This document shows positions 61,887 to 64,000 of a DNA stretch of 64,000 nt, in pieces. The notes under the pieces are model-generated. The model saw only the letters and a program-made list of their open reading frames with translations. It searched no databases and was not told where the DNA came from. The DNA comes from Diprion similis (lineage: Eukaryota > Arthropoda > Insecta > Hymenoptera > Diprionidae). Location: contig NC_060112.1 of the NCBI RefSeq assembly GCF_021155765.1, positions 6,820,001 to 6,884,000 of the forward strand, in the 5' to 3' direction. The translations under genes and the position numbers were made by a program. Positions within the stretch are counted from its first letter, which is position 1. Each line of letters opens with the position of its first letter.

Positions 61887-63748
61887 TTATACTAACACGT
61901 TATTCGATCCCATGTATGGCGGCGGATTCGGTCGTACATAAGGATTTGTACGCTCGGTGGTCGTCCTGGAAAAGAGAATAAATTTGAAAACTCAAAGTTC
62001 CCACATATTCACTAAAAATTAGCGATTTGCACTTCCTCCGTTGTGTACTCTATTTTCAAAATAAGCCATACTTAAGGACCCGGAAAAATATCAGAATGCA
62101 ATTTCATGCTCAAGTTTAGAGAAATATATGTTTTAGGATTCTTTTGTTCGCTCAATGAATTCATATTTGTCGTGGATAATTCGGAATTCGGAATAACGGA
62201 GAGTGCGAGAAAAATGCGATCAAATTTTCAAAATCATTTAATTATGTGGCCGCTTTTTCCAGACTTTTCCTTGAAAGGACGCAACAAGTCGGCTCCTTTG
62301 CTCGTTTAGAACCGACAGCGGGGGGCTGTAAAACCGGCTACAATCCAGTCAGAATTCTCTCTGACGTAAACTTGGGTCATAGCTCACGGTTGTATCTAAA
62401 GGATAATCTCTCAAGTTCTGTATAAAACATGTGGACGCATTTCTATGCGTGTATTGTTGCTACGTTTATTTTGTATCTGTTATATTCCACTTCGTTAAAA
62501 ATTCGTTGAGAAAAAAAATTAGACGCGCGTTATATAATAAAAGTAAGAAAACGGACTAATTGTTAGCAATGAGTTTCGAATATTCACAAGTCCGATTTTG
62601 TTAAATGAATGAACAAAATCTGTGGGTTGTAATTTTATAAAATAATTATTGCGAAAAGAAAATCGAAAAACGTAAACGAGTAAAATCGATCGTCAATTCT
62701 ATTTGGGAACCACTGTTGAAGGGAGCTTGAGCACTGTATTCCCACAGTAGAATAACGAACGCTCTCGAGATGCCGAAATTCCTAGAAAAGGAACGTAACG
62801 AGTTGTTCTTTTCATCTCACAAAACGTCCCCCGCCCACGTGAGGGTATAATAACGGCATTTCAACCGCTAGAACAGTTTCAGAGTTTCAACTTTCAACTT
62901 TGAAGAATCCCGCTACGTGGGCAGTCCTTCTGTTATTACTGTATTTTTTTTTTTTTTTAATCAATAATACCGAAATTCGGCAATTTCGAAAACGAAATTA
63001 GACTTACAAAAATGCATCGTGAAAAAAAAAATTTTTGTACTCCTATTGTAAGCGAAGCCGATTCATTTAGATCTGAAGGGAAAACTGCGTCGACTGACGA
63101 TGGGGTGAAAAATAATGGTTCATTTATTATCATCTCGTTATTTTTTATACCTTGGACCACGCGTCAAGGAGTCGCTGGGACTCGACGGCTGTGCTGACAA
63201 AGATCTCAGAGTGCCTCTCTGGGACGAAGCATACTGCACCATTTGAACTTCGGAACCATTTCCGAGTCCTTCGACGGGAGTGGGTTCTCTTTTAGGACTG
63301 AAAAAATTATTCAGGTAATTTTTGCTTGCTCTCTTTCAATTTCAGAAAATCGTTGAATAATTATTGATGCTATGTGTGTTTTCAAATTGAAACATCGTAT
63401 GTTGAGATTCGACAAATATGGCGCCGAAAAGAGAGTTTTCAAACAACCATCATCATTTTACAAGTTAATCGTGCGGATATACGGCCACAGAAAACTGCAT
63501 GCAAACTGTCAAGTTCATGTTTTGAAATTTTTAATTAAGGCGGGGTAAAAGATAGGATGAAGAACGGCTTATAAAATTAAATACGACGCTCATGTTTTCA
63601 CCGGAAGATGGCGACTGCCGATATTGTATCGGATCCCAACGTGTTTAAACCTCTTTGCACCTTACCTTCGTTCGGTTAAAGAGAAAGCAGGAGTAAATCC
63701 AGCACAATTCGAATACTTCCAACCGTGCGTCGTTAAGATAAAACACAT
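61887..63748 (-). CDS. Small or partial gene of unknown function (C-terminal exons)
   Basis: Three phase-compatible exons: 63748-63666, 63297-63151 and 61965-61887, totalling 309 nt (102 residues). The middle exon is the most convincing: a Pro/Ser/Arg-rich coding segment (EPTPVEGLGNGSEVQMVQYA) between TATTCAG-type acceptor and AAG|GTATAA donor. The last exon encodes TERTNPYVRPNPPPYMGS and a stop; NPPPY is a WW-domain-binding type motif. The first exon starts at an ATG after an in-frame TAA and ends at AAG|GTAAGG, but it might instead be part of a longer transcript starting outside the window. No family was recognised. Confidence 0.45.
61966..63150. other. Intron of the small minus-strand gene
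   Basis: AT-rich, from GTATAA (63150) to TTTTCCAG (61966). Nothing else was recognised. Confidence 0.4.
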
Positions 63749-64000
63749 TTGTTAATTGTTATGATAACAATATTTCAGATACGTATAATTAGGACCGCTG
63801 CACGTGTCATATGCCTCTCTCACACGGAAATAGTGAGAACTGTTTAGGATTCAAAATGTAAGCGGGATCGCCACTTTGTTCGTGATTTGAACACGAAGAA
63901 CAGAAATCCTATTTGCGATGCGAACCACCTGTGTGTCAGATTAATAAACAAAAAGAGAACGAAATATTGTATTATACTATAATAAAAGGAAGTGTATAAT
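63749..64000. other. Window end, no gene recognised
   Basis: AT-rich sequence upstream of the last ATG on the minus strand. It may hold a promoter or an intron of a gene that continues outside. Confidence 0.35.

Noticed and set aside
1-64000. CRISPR arrays, operons, bacterial promoters and rRNA genes
   Set aside because: None seen; the window is eukaryotic nuclear DNA.

Overview
The window looks like insect nuclear DNA: AT-rich, full of microsatellites, with GT-AG introns and four well-recognised animal genes. I suspect a hymenopteran, but nothing in the sequence settles the species. Most open frames are chance or shadow frames. The gene models were built by hand from splice sites and reading phase, and each complete coding sequence listed is divisible by three.

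Layout. 2301-39156 (+): an ABC half-transporter of the insect ABCG23-like/ABCH type. It has a likely first coding exon at 2301-2418, a 26.6-kb first intron, and 14 further coding exons from 29011 to 39156. The long intron holds several MITEs (10839-11937, 12710-13094, 24075-24525) and a complete Ty3/gypsy LTR retrotransposon on the minus strand (13571-22622). A possible two-exon minus-strand gene (30682-31430) is nested in the next intron. 39157-44222 is a gene-poor convergent spacer with one palindromic MITE. 44223-49189 (-): NMNAT, the NAD-synthesis and axon-survival enzyme, with an alternative 3' exon that would add about 800 residues. 49864-52091 (+): a VIP36/LMAN2-type L-type lectin, divergent from NMNAT. 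56865-60762 (-): wolframin (WFS1). 61887-63748 (-): two or three exons of a small unrecognised gene that may continue beyond the window.

The most unusual object is the retrotransposon. Its Pol polyprotein carries, between RNase H and integrase, two tandem macro domains of the TARG1/OARD1 type (ADP-ribosyl hydrolase fold). The first keeps a Lys and an Asp at the same 41-residue spacing as the catalytic pair of human TARG1; the second is degenerate. Gag and Pol are linked by a canonical -1 slippery heptamer, and the two 429-bp LTRs read as identical, so the copy is probably young.

The second main observation is in NMNAT. A 5' splice site overlaps the stop codon of the normal 253-residue enzyme and joins in phase to a 2.4-kb open exon, predicting a 1054-residue isoform with a long disordered, Cys-motif-containing tail. 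This resembles in principle the alternative 3' splicing known for Drosophila Nmnat.
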